Assembly: GCF_020682705.1 (NCBI RefSeq)
Contig: NZ_JAGTTN010000001.1
Span: 744,001-808,000 of the forward strand
DNA from: Microbacterium allomyrinae
GTDB lineage: Bacteria > Actinomycetota > Actinomycetes > Actinomycetales > Microbacteriaceae
Length of the DNA: 64,000 nt
Direction of reading: 5' to 3'
The position numbers and the translations under genes are program-made. Each line of letters opens with the position of its first letter. Position 1 is the stretch's first letter. The notes beneath the pieces were generated by a model, which made no database searches, was not told where the DNA came from, and saw only the letters and a program-made list of their open reading frames with translations. Below are positions 34,340 to 44,127 of this stretch, piece after piece.

Positions 34340-34696
34340 ACGGATGAGAAATCCGCCTATCCCCTTCAGTGTACCGCACCTCGAGGCAGCCGACGTCTCT
34401 TGGCCGTTCTCGCCATGGTTCGACTCTCGGGCGCCCTCCGATGTGCGGGCCCGACACAGACGGCAATCCAGACCCGGAACGAGGCATGGTCGCGGGAATG
34501 GCAGAGGCCCCGGGTGCTGGGGACACCCGGGGCCTGTCATCGCTGGATCCTGCTCGTCCACCCCCCGGCGAACGGCTCCTCGCGATGCGTTGGGAAGACC
34601 TTGGGGAAAGCCCTCCCGGAGGCGCTGGGGACGCCTCGCAATAAGGATAACCCGATTGGTAGGACCATATCTGTCCCCTCTTCGGGGGACAGATCG
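34340..34696. other. structured intergenic region, possible non-coding RNA
   Basis: About 360 bases without a convincing gene. Three hairpins stand out: AGGCCCCGGGTG/CACCCGGGGCCT (34505-34535) and GAGGCG/CGCCTC (34619-34637), both with the identical seven-base loop CTGGGGA on the plus strand, and ATCTGTCCCC/GGGGACAGAT (34669-34694) just after the stop of the next gene. TTGGGGA also occurs at about 34601. A TACACT box on the minus strand (about 34370) and the terminator at 34297-34336 would bound a short RNA. I do not recognise RNase P RNA, SRP RNA, tmRNA or 6C RNA here. Confidence 0.4.
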
Positions 34697-35719
34697 TCAC
34701 TGTTGCCGGTCGACGTACCCGGTCATCCAGTGGTCGAGCGCGGCATACGCGGCCGCGCGAGGCTCCTCGCGCGAGAGGAAGACGTCATGGATCGCGCCAT
34801 CGATGCGCGCGATCGTGATGAGACGCCCGACGCGAGTGGCTGCGCGCGCGATGTCGTCGACCACGAGCACCGAGTCGGTCGAGGTCATCGACTCCTTCCA
34901 CGTCAACGGCGGCGTCGAGCCCACCGAGAGCAGGACCAGCGTCGGACAGCCGACGTCGACCCCCGACGCGATCCGGCGGTGCCCGTCGAGGATCGCGGCC
35001 AGCCAGCCGGGAACGGTGGGAAAGCCCCGGTCAGGACGCCACATCGCGCGCTCCTCGCCGGTGGGGAGGCTCTCGAGCTGACGCTGGGCACGTGTGTAGA
35101 ACCCCAGGTCGACCGCGGGCTGCGTGCCGCGCGGATCGAATCGCGCCCGCATCTCCACGATCGGAGCAATGGCCTGACGACCGATCGCCCCCAGTTGCAG
35201 CTCGAGCCACGGGCTGTTCAGCACCAGCGCGTGGGCGCGCTTCGGATGCCGCGACGCCCACAGCGTGAGCGTGAGGCCCCCGGTGGAATGGCCCAGCAGC
35301 ACCAGTCGCCGGCCATGCTGCACGCCGCGGGCTCCCTGCTCCTCGGCTCCGTGCCCCATCGCCGACAGCGCCGCTTCGATGTCGATGTCGTAATCGTCGA
35401 GGGAGTCGATGTAGCCGGGGGTCTGCCCCGGGCGCAGGCTCCTGCCGTAGCGGCGGAGGTCGAGCGCGAAGAAATGCGCTCCCCTGCTCGTCCAGAAGCG
35501 CGCGAGCTCGGTCTGGAAGAAGTAGTCGGACCACCCGTGCACGTAGAGCACGTCGACGTCGCGCAATGGCGCGAACAGCGTGGTCAGCCCGTTCGGGATG
35601 CTGCGCACCAAGGTCGCCTCGAGAGGCCCCTGCTCGCCGTCGATGCCGAGCGGCAGCGTGAGCTGCTCGAACGGCTCCCCCAGAATGTCGGGGGTCCATT
35701 GTTGGGTTGGCCCGGCCAT
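34697..35719 (-). CDS. alpha/beta hydrolase (monoacylglycerol lipase/lysophospholipase-like)
   Basis: The 340-residue enzyme has a serine hydrolase fold. The nucleophile elbow is LLGHSTGG (about 141-148), LYVHGWSDYF forms the oxyanion region (HG) and DGAIHDVFLSRE carries the catalytic His near residue 308. It resembles the Ser aminopeptidase S33/monoacylglycerol lipase group. ATG 35719 is six bases after TAGGCT without an RBS, so it is probably leaderless. Confidence 0.85.
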   Translation of the reverse strand: MAGPTQQWTPDILGEPFEQLTLPLGIDGEQGPLEATLVRSIPNGLTTLFAPLRDVDVLYVHGWSDYFFQTELARFWTSRGAHFFALDLRRYGRSLRPGQTPGYIDSLDDYDIDIEAALSAMGHGAEEQGARGVQHGRRLVLLGHSTGGLTLTLWASRHPKRAHALVLNSPWLELQLGAIGRQAIAPIVEMRARFDPRGTQPAVDLGFYTRAQRQLESLPTGEERAMWRPDRGFPTVPGWLAAILDGHRRIASGVDVGCPTLVLLSVGSTPPLTWKESMTSTDSVLVVDDIARAATRVGRLITIARIDGAIHDVFLSREEPRAAAYAALDHWMTGYVDRQQ

Positions 35720-35743
35720 GGCCTCAGCCTAGGGGCCGGGACC

Positions 35744-37117
35744 TCACTCTCCGCGAGAGAGCGTCACCATCTCTTCGCGCGGCACGACCTTGATGCGGGC
35801 CCGCTCATGCGGTGCGCCGAGCGCGATCTCGTGCTCGTCGAGGCGGTGCCAGCCGTCGAGGTCGGTCCAGCGTACCCCCCGCGATGCGAGCAGATCGGGA
35901 ATCGCCTCGGGTGAGGGATCCAGCGGCTGCCACCACATCCCCTGGTCGTTGATGAGGTGGCTGATGGTCTCCATCGCGTCGGACTTCGTGTGGCCGATGA
36001 GTCCGACGGGGCCGCGCTTGATCCAGCCGGTGGCATAGATGCCCGGCACCCGCTCGTTGGAGTCCTTGCTCAGCACCTGTCCCTCGCGGTTCGGGATGAC
36101 GCCATGGCGCTTGTCGAAGGGCACGCCCGACAGCGGCGAGCCGAAGTAGCCGACCGCGCGGTAGATCGCCTGGATGGGCACCTCGCGGATCTCTCCCGTA
36201 CCGACCACACCGCCCTCGCCATCGGGACGCGTGCGCTCCCAGCGCAGCGCCGCGACCCGGCCGTCGTCGTCGACGGCCACCTCGAGGGGTTTGGCGTAGA
36301 AGTGCAGGTGGAGGCGGCGCGACGCCGTGCCGCCGGCGTTGTTGACCGAGTCGCGCTTGCGCCAGGACTGCAGCACGCGGTCGATGACCATGACCTGCTT
36401 GTTGCTCGCGATCGCCGCACGTGCGGCGTCGTCGTACTCGAAGTCCTCGTCGTACACGACCATGTCGACATCTCGCAGCTCACCCAGCTCGCGAAGCTCG
36501 AGCGGCGTGAACTTGACGTTCGCGGGACCGCGGCGTCCGAAGACGTGCACGTCGGTCACGGCGCTGGCGGCGAGGCCGGCGTGGACGTTGTCGGGGATCT
36601 CGGTGGGCAGCAGGTCTTCGGCGTGCTTGGCGAGCATGCGCGCGACATCGAGCGCGACATTGCCGTTGCCGATCACCGCGACGGATGCCGCATCCAGCGG
36701 CCATTCGCGCGGCACATCGGGGTGCCCGTCGAACCAGCTGACGAAGTCGGCGGCGCCGTAGGATCCGGCAGCGTCGATGCCCGGGATCTCGAGGTCGGCG
36801 TCGCGGATCGCTCCCGTCGCGAAGATCACGGCGTTGTAGTGCCGTTTGAGGTCGTCGAGGGTGATGTCTTCGCCGAAGCGGACGTTGCCGAAGAGGCGGA
36901 TGTCGCCGCGATCGAGGACTTCGCGCAGCGCCGTGATGATGCCCTTGATGCGCGGGTGGTCCGGCGCCACGCCGTAGCGGACCAGACCGTAGGGCGCCGG
37001 CAGCTGCTCGAACAGGTCGATCGAGACGTCGAACTTGCGCTCGGCCTTCAGCAGGATGTCGGCCGCGTAGATGCCTGCCGGTCCTGCACCGACGATCGCC
37101 AGCCGGAGCTTGGTCAT
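35744..37117 (-). CDS. ferredoxin/adrenodoxin-type NADP+ reductase (FprA-like)
   Basis: The 457-residue flavoprotein has FAD motif AIVGAGPAGIYAAD (about 7-20), the APYGLVRYGVAPDHPRIKG stretch diagnostic of FprA/adrenodoxin reductases, the NADP site VIGNGNVALDVARML and the C-terminal YATGWIKRGPVGLIGHTKSD that closes over FAD. It passes electrons from NADPH to ferredoxins that feed cytochromes P450 or other enzymes. Start at ATG 37117 with AAAGGA upstream. No ferredoxin gene is adjacent. Confidence 0.9.
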   Translation of the reverse strand: MTKLRLAIVGAGPAGIYAADILLKAERKFDVSIDLFEQLPAPYGLVRYGVAPDHPRIKGIITALREVLDRGDIRLFGNVRFGEDITLDDLKRHYNAVIFATGAIRDADLEIPGIDAAGSYGAADFVSWFDGHPDVPREWPLDAASVAVIGNGNVALDVARMLAKHAEDLLPTEIPDNVHAGLAASAVTDVHVFGRRGPANVKFTPLELRELGELRDVDMVVYDEDFEYDDAARAAIASNKQVMVIDRVLQSWRKRDSVNNAGGTASRRLHLHFYAKPLEVAVDDDGRVAALRWERTRPDGEGGVVGTGEIREVPIQAIYRAVGYFGSPLSGVPFDKRHGVIPNREGQVLSKDSNERVPGIYATGWIKRGPVGLIGHTKSDAMETISHLINDQGMWWQPLDPSPEAIPDLLASRGVRWTDLDGWHRLDEHEIALGAPHERARIKVVPREEMVTLSRGE

Positions 37118-37180
37118 GGTGGTCCTTTCAGGAGATGCCTCGGCCGGAGCGCGCGCGAGGCGAGTCGGGGCGCGGGCAGC

Positions 37181-38236
37181 TCAGCTCGAGCGGTCGGCGA
37201 CAGCCTGCGCGAAGCGCGTGAGTCCCTCGCGGACGGGTCCGTCGGGCAGCGGCGCGAGCGCGGCGATGGCCTCTTTCGACCATGCATGCGCGAGTTCCCG
37301 GGTGGCTTCGGTGGCTTCGTGCTCGCGCAGCTGCGCGAGCGGCTCGTCGAGGAGGGCGGGATCGCCGCCGTCGGCGATGCGAGCGACGCCGTCGTCGATA
37401 CGGGCACGCAGACCGACGGAGGAGGCATCCGCTCGCTGGCCGAGCACGAGGTACGGCATCGTGGGCACCCCCGCACGCAGGTCGGTGCCGGGGACCTTGC
37501 CGGTCTCGGCGGGATCGGCCGACAGGTCGATGACGTCGTCGAGCAGCTGGAAGGCGACGCCGGCCTTCTCGCCGAAGGTCACCATCGGCTGCTCGTACTC
37601 GCGCGGACCGTTGGAGAAGATGACGCCCGCCTGTGCGGCGGCGGCGATGAGAGAGCCGGTCTTGTCGGAGAGCACCTGGAGGTAGAACTCGACAGGGTCA
37701 TCGCCGTCCTGCGGACCGACCGTCTCGTGCATCTGGCCGAGCACCAGACGCTCGAAGGTGTCTGCCTGCAGCCGGATCGCCCGGTCGCCGTGGCGCGCCA
37801 TGATCTGGCTGGCGCGCGAGAACAGCAGGTCGCCGGTGAGGATCGCGACGTTGTTGCCCCACACCGCGTGAGCGCTGGGCACACCGCGACGCTTGTCTGC
37901 GGCATCCATCACGTCGTCGTGGTACAGGGAACCGAGGTGGGTGATCTCCAGCGCGGTGGCCGCTTCGATCACCGCGTCGGTCGTGCCGTCGCCGAGTTGG
38001 GCGGTGAGCAGGGCGAGCACCGGGCGCACCCGCTTTCCGCCCGCCTCGTAGAGATAGCGAGCCGTGGCGTCGGCGAGGGCGTCGGTCACACGCAGCTCGC
38101 TTTCGAGAGCCGCGTCGACACGCGTGAGGCCTGCCTCGACCGCCGAAAGGAGCCTGCGGGACCGCGGCCCCGCGAAGATGCGGTCGGTGAGGCCCAGCTT
38201 GCCCGCGATACGCGAGCCCGGCGCTGAGGGAGTCAC
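37181..38236 (-). CDS. polyprenyl (probably heptaprenyl or longer) diphosphate synthase
   Basis: The 351-residue trans-prenyltransferase has both Asp-rich motifs, YHDDVMDAADKRRG (about 104) and LLDDVIDLSAD (about 233), and GGKRVRPVL. It makes the isoprenoid tail used for menaquinone; position beside menG supports this. GTG 38236 lies six bases after TAGGCT with no RBS, so it is probably leaderless. It ends 63 bases before the reductase gene downstream. Confidence 0.88.
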   Translation of the reverse strand: MTPSAPGSRIAGKLGLTDRIFAGPRSRRLLSAVEAGLTRVDAALESELRVTDALADATARYLYEAGGKRVRPVLALLTAQLGDGTTDAVIEAATALEITHLGSLYHDDVMDAADKRRGVPSAHAVWGNNVAILTGDLLFSRASQIMARHGDRAIRLQADTFERLVLGQMHETVGPQDGDDPVEFYLQVLSDKTGSLIAAAAQAGVIFSNGPREYEQPMVTFGEKAGVAFQLLDDVIDLSADPAETGKVPGTDLRAGVPTMPYLVLGQRADASSVGLRARIDDGVARIADGGDPALLDEPLAQLREHEATEATRELAHAWSKEAIAALAPLPDGPVREGLTRFAQAVADRSS

Positions 38237-38245
38237 GACCCCAGC

Positions 38246-39049
38246 CTATCGGGGGCGGGCGGGCGACTCGGAAAGTGCAGCCGCGTCGCCGGCGTCGTCG
38301 GCGGCGGGCTTCGTGGCGCGATGAAGCGCGACGATGCCCATCGACAGGTTGCGGTGGGCCACGTCCGTCCACCCGGCCTGCCGGATCCACGCCGACAGCG
38401 TGCGCTGGTCGGGCCAGTCGCGGATCGACTCGTTGAGATAGTCGTAGGCCTCGGCGTTCGAGCTCACCGTCTTCGCGACGACGGGCAGCACCCGGTCGTT
38501 GTAGAAGCGGTACAGCCCGTGGAACGCCTTCGACGGCGGCTGCGAGAACTCGCAGATCACCAAGCGCCCCCCGGGACGGGTCACGCGCAGCAGTTCGCGC
38601 AGCGCCTTCTTCGGCTCGTTGACGTTGCGCAGACCGAACGACATCGTGACCGCGTCGAACTCGTCGTCACCGAACGGCAGGTCGGTCGCGTCGGCTTCGA
38701 CGAAGGACAGATTCCGGATGCCGCCACCCGGCGAGCCCGTGCCGTACCGGCGCGTGCCTTCCGCGATCATGCCGGGCGAGAAGTCAGCGGCGACCACGTC
38801 GGCGCCGCTGCGGGCGAGCGCCACGCTCGACGCGCCGGTTCCGGCAGCGAGATCGAGGATGCGCTGCCCGCGCCGGGGAGCGACGGCGCGGGTCGTCGCG
38901 GCGCGCCAGAACCGGTCGTTGCCCATGCTGAGGACGGTGTTGGTGCGGTCGTACCCGGGCGCGACCTGATCGAACATGCCGCTCACGCGGGACGGGTCCT
39001 TGTGCAGGTCGGCACGGTTCGGCTCGTGTTCGGAGGGGTGCGGTGCCAC
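38246..39049 (-). CDS. menG: demethylmenaquinone methyltransferase
   Basis: The 267-residue UbiE/MenG enzyme adds the last methyl group to menaquinone. It shows [20 protein letters not shown] at its start (typical UbiE opening), the SAM motif [35 protein letters not shown] and VICEFSQP. I chose GTG 39049, seven bases after TAGACT on the minus strand. Its end is 10 bases before the polyprenyl synthase start, and that gene has its own -10 box inside the end of menG. Confidence 0.9.
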   Translation of the reverse strand: MAPHPSEHEPNRADLHKDPSRVSGMFDQVAPGYDRTNTVLSMGNDRFWRAATTRAVAPRRGQRILDLAAGTGASSVALARSGADVVAADFSPGMIAEGTRRYGTGSPGGGIRNLSFVEADATDLPFGDDEFDAVTMSFGLRNVNEPKKALRELLRVTRPGGRLVICEFSQPPSKAFHGLYRFYNDRVLPVVAKTVSSNAEAYDYLNESIRDWPDQRTLSAWIRQAGWTDVAHRNLSMGIVALHRATKPAADDAGDAAALSESPARPR

Positions 39050-39096
39050 GGCTCCGAGTCTAGGCCGGTGGGTTCCGGGCCGCGGAAGCTCGAGGA

Positions 39097-39651
39097 TCAG
39101 TCGCGAGCGAGAGCGGCGAGGCGCGCGAGCCAGGCATCGGCGGTCGCGGCGTCGTAGGGGGCTTCGTGTGCGGCCACACGTCGTTCCAGGTCGACGGCGA
39201 GCGCTTCGAGCTTCGCCACGATGTCGAGCGGGTACCCGTAGGCGACCCGGTGCTCGTCCCACTCGTCGCGGTCGTCGATGAAGACGCCCCGCTCGTCGAT
39301 CGCGTCGACGACGTCGAGGTCCATGTCGATGCCGGTCGGTTCTCCGTCGCTCCAGCGCGCGTCCCAGGCGATGTCGATGTAGACGCGGTACGAGGCGGGG
39401 GGTGCCTCGTTGAGCGTGACGACGTGATCGCCGCCGGGAGGCAGCAGGGTGACGTTCGGTCCGTCGATCAGGTAGTCGCGCCCGGGACGGAAGCTGCGCC
39501 ATCCCGAGAGCTGACCGAACCAGTCGCCCCACCGGTCGCTGCCGAGATACACGCACTCGTGCACCCAATGGGGTCCGCCATCCCATTTGCGCCAGCGGAA
39601 CTGCAGTCTCGTGCCCGGCTCGGGGCGTGAGGGAGCGGCGATGTCGGTCAC
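39097..39651 (-). CDS. DUF402-domain protein
   Basis: The 184-residue protein has the DUF402 pattern: a beta-rich first half, then [26 protein letters not shown] and [10 protein letters not shown] with many acidic residues able to bind metal. Related proteins (FomD-like) are nucleoside-diphosphate phosphatases, so hydrolysis of a nucleotide is possible. GTG 39651 is six bases after TAGACT; the promoter overlaps that of menF on the other strand. Confidence 0.8.
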   Translation of the reverse strand: MTDIAAPSRPEPGTRLQFRWRKWDGGPHWVHECVYLGSDRWGDWFGQLSGWRSFRPGRDYLIDGPNVTLLPPGGDHVVTLNEAPPASYRVYIDIAWDARWSDGEPTGIDMDLDVVDAIDERGVFIDDRDEWDEHRVAYGYPLDIVAKLEALAVDLERRVAAHEAPYDAATADAWLARLAALARD

Positions 39652-39657
39652 TCGGCG

Positions 39658-39667
39658 AGTCTAGGCT
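39658..39667. promoter_or_regulatory. overlapping divergent -10 boxes (DUF402 gene and menF)
   Basis: Only 22 bases separate the two GTG starts. The minus-strand -10 TAGACT (39663-39658) and the plus-strand -10 TAGGCT (39662-39667) share two bases, and each is six bases from its start codon. RNA polymerase could hardly occupy both at once. Confidence 0.65.
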
Positions 39668-39673
39668 GGAAGC

Positions 39674-40972
39674 GTGACCGCCTCGCCCCGCCCGCATCGC
39701 CTGGTGGTCGAGACCCGCGAGATCGACCATGTCGAAGAACTGATCGCGCAGACGGATGCCGCGACTCCCCTGTTCTGGCAACGCCGCGGCGACGGAATGG
39801 CCGGGTTCGGCGAGGTCCTGCGCATCGAGGTGGGCACCGGGCCCGACGGCGGCCCGTCACGCTCGACGGCGCTCGCCCAGGCGTGGCGCGACGTGGCCTC
39901 GGTGGCCGAGGTCGATGACGCCGTGCAGATCGCCGGCACCGGCCTCGTCGGGTTCGGAGCGTTCGTCTTCGACGAGCGGTCCGCCGCCGTCAGCACCCTC
40001 ATCGTGCCGTCCGTGATCATCGGCCGGCGGGACTCCCGCAGCTGGGTGACCCGGATCCACGACGCGGACGCGGCACCCGGCGCGGGCGAAGCGCCCGCGG
40101 GACCGGGCCGGCTCGGCACCTACTGGTCGGCGACCCTCGGGCCGGGGGCGATGGACCCCGAGGGGTATCGCAGCGCGGTCGCCACCGCCGTCGCACGCAT
40201 CCGTGCCGGGGAGTTCGACAAGGCGGTTCTCGCCCGCGATCTCGTGGGCAGCGTCCCCGCGGGCGCCGATCTGCGCAGGCTCGTGCGCGCCCTCGCCACC
40301 GACTACCCGGACTGCTGGACGTATGCCGTCGACGGCATCGTCGGCGCGAGTCCCGAGACGCTGGTCACGGTGTCGGGCGGCACGGTGAGCGCGCGCGTGC
40401 TCGCCGGGACGGTCGGCCGCGGAGTCGACTCCGACGACGACACCCGCGCGCAGGTGGCCCTCGCGACGAGCGCGAAAGACCTCGAGGAGCATCGCTACGC
40501 CGTGCAGAGCGTCGTCGCCGCTCTCCGCCCCCACACCTCGGCCCTCGCGGCCGCCGACGAGCCGTTCACGCTCAAGCTCCCGAACCTCTGGCACCTCGCG
40601 ACCGATGTCGAAGGCGTGCTCAGCGGCGCGGCATCCGCTCTCGATCTCGTCGCGACCCTGCATCCGACCGCAGCCGTGGCCGGCACCCCCACGCTGACGG
40701 CGCTCGACGTCATCCGCGAACTCGAGCCGTTCGACCGCGGGCGCTACGCCGGGCCGGTCGGCTGGGTGGACGCCGGCGGCGACGGCGAGTGGGCGATCGC
40801 GCTGCGCTGCGCCCAGTTCGGGCCTGCGGGCGAGGCCGTCGACGACGCGCATCCGGACGCGCGGCCGGTGGTCGCCCACGCGGGCGCGGGAATCGTGGCC
40901 GGCAGCGACCCCGAGACCGAGCTGCTCGAGACGCGGGTGAAGTTCCGCCCCATCGTGGACGCCCTGGCGTAG
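39674..40972 (+). CDS. menF: isochorismate synthase
   Basis: The 432-residue chorismate-binding enzyme converts chorismate to isochorismate, the entry step of menaquinone synthesis. It has the conserved [60 protein letters not shown] and [11 protein letters not shown] segments of MenF/EntC. Enterobactin-type genes are absent and menD, menE and menB are nearby, so a menaquinone role is favoured. GTG 39674 is six bases after TAGGCT and is probably leaderless. Confidence 0.9.
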   Translation: MTASPRPHRLVVETREIDHVEELIAQTDAATPLFWQRRGDGMAGFGEVLRIEVGTGPDGGPSRSTALAQAWRDVASVAEVDDAVQIAGTGLVGFGAFVFDERSAAVSTLIVPSVIIGRRDSRSWVTRIHDADAAPGAGEAPAGPGRLGTYWSATLGPGAMDPEGYRSAVATAVARIRAGEFDKAVLARDLVGSVPAGADLRRLVRALATDYPDCWTYAVDGIVGASPETLVTVSGGTVSARVLAGTVGRGVDSDDDTRAQVALATSAKDLEEHRYAVQSVVAALRPHTSALAAADEPFTLKLPNLWHLATDVEGVLSGAASALDLVATLHPTAAVAGTPTLTALDVIRELEPFDRGRYAGPVGWVDAGGDGEWAIALRCAQFGPAGEAVDDAHPDARPVVAHAGAGIVAGSDPETELLETRVKFRPIVDALA

Positions 40973-41002
40973 TTCTCGCGCGGGCATCCACGTCCGGCGA
41001 GA

Positions 41003-42655
41003 TCAGTCGCCGGTCAGCAGCCGCCGCAACGGCTCGAGGCCCATCGGCCCGAGGGCGAGCGCGTCGCGGTGGAACTCGCGCAGTGAGAATGCCTCGCCGA
41101 GCTGTGCCTCGAGGGCCGTCCTCGCCTGCAGCCACAGCCGGGCGCCCACCTTGAACGTGAGCGCCTGGCCCGGCCAGCCGAGGTAACGGTCGACCTCGAA
41201 CCCGGCGAGGGCCGGGTCGACGAGTGCGAAGTCCACCAGCATGCGACGGGCGAGCTCGGGCGTCCACTCGTCCGAGCGCACCAGAGGATTGGGCGCAACG
41301 GCACGCCCGGTGTGCAGCCCGATGTCGGCCACGATGCGCACCGAACGCCAGATCTGACCGAGCAGCAGCCCGAGCCGCTCGGCGGGATCGCGGATGAGTC
41401 CGAGTTCGTCGGCGAGCTGCTCGGCATAGTGCGCCCAGCCTTCCGCATACCCGTGGATGTGACACAGATGCCGCTGCCACGGGTGCAGGCCCGGGTCGGC
41501 GGCGGTCAGCACGAACTGCAGGTGGTGCCCGGGCACTCCCTCGTGGTGGACGCTCGTGACCTCCTGCCATGTCGCCGCGACCGGGATCCCGCTCGGAATC
41601 GTCCAGACGATGCGGCCGGGCGTCGAGCCGTCGGGTGCGCCGGGCGTGTAGTAGACCACGCCCGACGCCGCCTCAGACACGATGCATTCGACGTCGTGCA
41701 CCGACGCCGGCAGATCGAACGCGGGCGCGACGGCGCCGATCGTCTGAGCGACCCGCGCGGTGAGCCAGTCTCGGATCTCCTCGACCCCGTCGAGACGGTA
41801 GCGCGAGTCCTGGTCGAGGACGGATGCCGCGGACCTCACGGGATCGTCGCCCGCACCACCCAGCTCGCGGGCGAGGGCGCGCGCCTCGCCGACGAGTCGC
41901 TCCAGTTCCGCCCACCCGTAGGCGTAGGTGTCGTGGATGTCGACGCGCGCCCCGAGCATCCCCGCGACGACGTCCTCATAGACGGCGTCGCCGACGCCGT
42001 CGGCGACGGGTGCGACCGGGCGCAGTTCCTCGCGGAGCACGGTCACCAGCTCGCCGAGCGCGGCCGCGATCTCGTCGGCAGCCGCTCGCACGCGCGGCGC
42101 GGCCTCGGCATCCGTCACGGGAACGGAACCGAACCAGTCGTCCGCGATCCACGCCTCGATCTGCTGCGCGAGAGTATCGAGCTGCCGCACGGGGGCGACG
42201 CCTGTCCCCGTGAACCGATCCTCTTCGTCGCGGGACCAGCGCAGCGCCGCCATGTACTGGCGTACCGCCGCCGGCGCGGCCTCGAGCCGGCCGAGCACCG
42301 CCTCGCCCGCGGCATCCGGGGTCACTGTCAGGCCTTCGACCGCGTACCGCACGAGATGCACAGGCGTCGCGAGACCCGCGACGAGCCGCGGGGTGAACCC
42401 CGTCTCGAACAGCAGTCGCTCGCTCTCGAGTCTTTCGCGCAGCGCCGCGCGGAGCACCTCGTCGCCGGGGCCCGCCGCGTCCAGCGAGGCGAGCGTCTCG
42501 CCCTGCAGGTCGTACCGGCGCCGCAGCCATTGCGGGCTGAGATCCGGCAGCGCCGGCCCCTCGACGCCGATCGCCATCGCGGCGTCGGGTTCGTGGCGGG
42601 CGAGCTCTCGGACATAGGCGTCCGCGGCCGCGCGGACGGGGTCGGAAGCGGTCAC
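41003..42655 (-). CDS. DUF885-family protein (putative metal-dependent peptidase)
   Basis: The 550-residue protein matches DUF885 along its length. The SVHHEGVPGHHLQF motif (about residues 378-391) has the HExxxH-like zinc arrangement, and GYAEGWAHYAEQLADELG is the second conserved block. The family resembles M32-type carboxypeptidases but activity is unproven. No signal peptide is seen. GTG 42655 is six bases after TAAGCT. The gene is convergent with menF, 30 bases apart. Confidence 0.85.
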   Translation of the reverse strand: MTASDPVRAAADAYVRELARHEPDAAMAIGVEGPALPDLSPQWLRRRYDLQGETLASLDAAGPGDEVLRAALRERLESERLLFETGFTPRLVAGLATPVHLVRYAVEGLTVTPDAAGEAVLGRLEAAPAAVRQYMAALRWSRDEEDRFTGTGVAPVRQLDTLAQQIEAWIADDWFGSVPVTDAEAAPRVRAAADEIAAALGELVTVLREELRPVAPVADGVGDAVYEDVVAGMLGARVDIHDTYAYGWAELERLVGEARALARELGGAGDDPVRSAASVLDQDSRYRLDGVEEIRDWLTARVAQTIGAVAPAFDLPASVHDVECIVSEAASGVVYYTPGAPDGSTPGRIVWTIPSGIPVAATWQEVTSVHHEGVPGHHLQFVLTAADPGLHPWQRHLCHIHGYAEGWAHYAEQLADELGLIRDPAERLGLLLGQIWRSVRIVADIGLHTGRAVAPNPLVRSDEWTPELARRMLVDFALVDPALAGFEVDRYLGWPGQALTFKVGARLWLQARTALEAQLGEAFSLREFHRDALALGPMGLEPLRRLLTGD

Positions 42656-42755
42656 CGCCTCAGCTTAAGTGGGCACCGCGGCTCGGGTCTCCTGGGGTGC
42701 CCCGGCTCCGGTCAGCGGCGGGTCATCCGTGCGCTCCACAGGAGACGCAGCCGCC

Positions 42756-43652
42756 TCAGGACTTCTTCTCGGGGGCGAAGAGCATCCGTGCGAGGACGAA
42801 CATCCAGAGGGCGAAGCCGACCGCGAAGGCGACGGGAGCCCACCACCAGCCCACGGTGAAGACGAGCACCGCGATCGCGGCGAAGGTCAGCGTCCAGATC
42901 CCGACGGTGTAGATGCCGAATCGCGCGGCCGCCTCGGGCTCTCGCTCGAACCGGTTCTCGGGCTCGCGAGCCTGGGCCTGACGCGTCCAGGCCTTCTGCC
43001 GGTTGGTCTGGCTCGCGCCGAGGAAGGCGAACAGGATGATCGAGGCGATCACACCCAGCGCGGCGAACACGATGCCCCACATGGGCAGCGCGCCGAAGGC
43101 GACGAGCCCGCCGAAGCCGAGTCCGTACGCCGCGAGGAAGGTCGCCAGCGCGTACCCGCCCGCCCGCCGCTGAGGCATCGGATGGTTCGTGGTGGTCTCC
43201 TGGGTGAGCGCGTCGCCGACGAGAAGTCCCAGCGCCGACGACGCGAAACCGAAGAGCGCGATCTCGGGCCCGAGCGGGAGCGGCAGAACGCCGGTCGCAC
43301 CCAGGATGCCCAGCGTGATGCCGACGACCGCGACGATCGCCCAGACGACGACCCGCACGACGAAGCCGGCGCGGGGCTTCACGCGGTACCGCTGCTGGAG
43401 TGCGGCGTAGCTGTCGGCACGGGTGGGTGCCACGGCATCGGTCTGCTCCCCCAGCAGGTCGCGCACGTCACCCAGCTCGGCGACGGCCTCGCGGGCGGCG
43501 TCGGACGATGATCGCCCCGCCGTCTCGAGCTCATCGGCGCGCGCCATCAGGTTCGCCCGGACCTCTTCTTTCAGGTCCTGTGCGTCGGGTGTCATGTCGA
43601 CGCCCTGGAACGCCTGATCGAGGAGGCGGTGGATGTGGGTGTTCTCGGTCAT
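42756..43652 (-). CDS. membrane protein with cytosolic HAAS-type prefix, PadR partner
   Basis: The 298-residue protein has an N-terminal helical domain of about 75 residues (VDMTPDAQDLKEEVRANL, ARADELE, AVAELGDVRDLL) of the HAAS/permease-prefix type, then about six membrane helices ending FAPEKKS. Such proteins are usually encoded with PadR regulators and are thought to act in envelope-stress or transport control. Its ATG overlaps the PadR stop (ATGA), so they are coupled. A similar pair is at 61017-62319. Confidence 0.78.
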   Translation of the reverse strand: MTENTHIHRLLDQAFQGVDMTPDAQDLKEEVRANLMARADELETAGRSSSDAAREAVAELGDVRDLLGEQTDAVAPTRADSYAALQQRYRVKPRAGFVVRVVVWAIVAVVGITLGILGATGVLPLPLGPEIALFGFASSALGLLVGDALTQETTTNHPMPQRRAGGYALATFLAAYGLGFGGLVAFGALPMWGIVFAALGVIASIILFAFLGASQTNRQKAWTRQAQAREPENRFEREPEAAARFGIYTVGIWTLTFAAIAVLVFTVGWWWAPVAFAVGFALWMFVLARMLFAPEKKS

Positions 43653-44047
43653 TTGCCTGCGTCCTTCACGGCGGGGTCTGTCACGGTGGTGTCCTTCACG
43701 ACGGTGTCCTTCACATCGAGAAGGGAGTCGATGATGCGTTTGGTCGCGACCCATGCCGCGACGTTGCCTCGGAAGACGGCGCGGCCGGCATCGGTGATCC
43801 GGTAGTACTTGCGGCGGCCGCCCTGCGTCTCGTCACCCCAGTAGGACTCGACCAGCCCGTCCTTCTCGAGACGGCGGTAGGTCGCGTACAGCGTGGCCTC
43901 TTTGATCTCGTGGGCGCCGCCGGTCGCATCGCGGATCGCCTTGTAGATCTCGAAGCCGTACGCGTCACGGCCACGAAGCACCCCGAGCACGATCGTGTCG
44001 GTGTGGCCGCGCAGCAGATCGGCTGCGAAGGCATCGTCCTGTGTCAT
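43649..44047 (-). CDS. PadR-family transcriptional regulator
   Basis: The 132-residue winged-helix protein has HTDTIVLGVLRGRDAYGFEI, EIKEATLYATYRRLEKDGLV and YRITDAGRAVFR, the PadR core, and a Val/Asp/Thr-rich tail (repeated VKD). It should repress itself and the membrane-protein gene. ATG 44047 is seven bases after TACAGT, so the message may be leaderless. The 80 bases to the divergent methyltransferase gene hold both promoters and an AAGTA/TACTT inverted repeat. Confidence 0.87.
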   Translation of the reverse strand: MTQDDAFAADLLRGHTDTIVLGVLRGRDAYGFEIYKAIRDATGGAHEIKEATLYATYRRLEKDGLVESYWGDETQGGRRKYYRITDAGRAVFRGNVAAWVATKRIIDSLLDVKDTVVKDTTVTDPAVKDAGK

Positions 44048-44127
44048 GGCAAGTACTGTATTACGTCTATTACTTTGCGGAGTAGGTATCTATACCGAGT
44101 GAAAGTCGTGGCGCGTAGACTCCCGCC

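Noticed and set aside
34420..34450. tRNA-like T-arm (GGTTCGACTC) on the plus strand
   Set aside because: No matching acceptor, D or anticodon arm could be folded around it.
34224..34700. A 158-codon minus-strand frame in the structured intergenic region
   Set aside because: It is Pro/Ser/Arg-rich, crosses strong hairpins and a terminator, and lacks an RBS or family match.
35957..38227. A 756-codon open frame on the plus strand
   Set aside because: It runs antisense to the ferredoxin reductase and polyprenyl synthase genes and has typical shadow composition.
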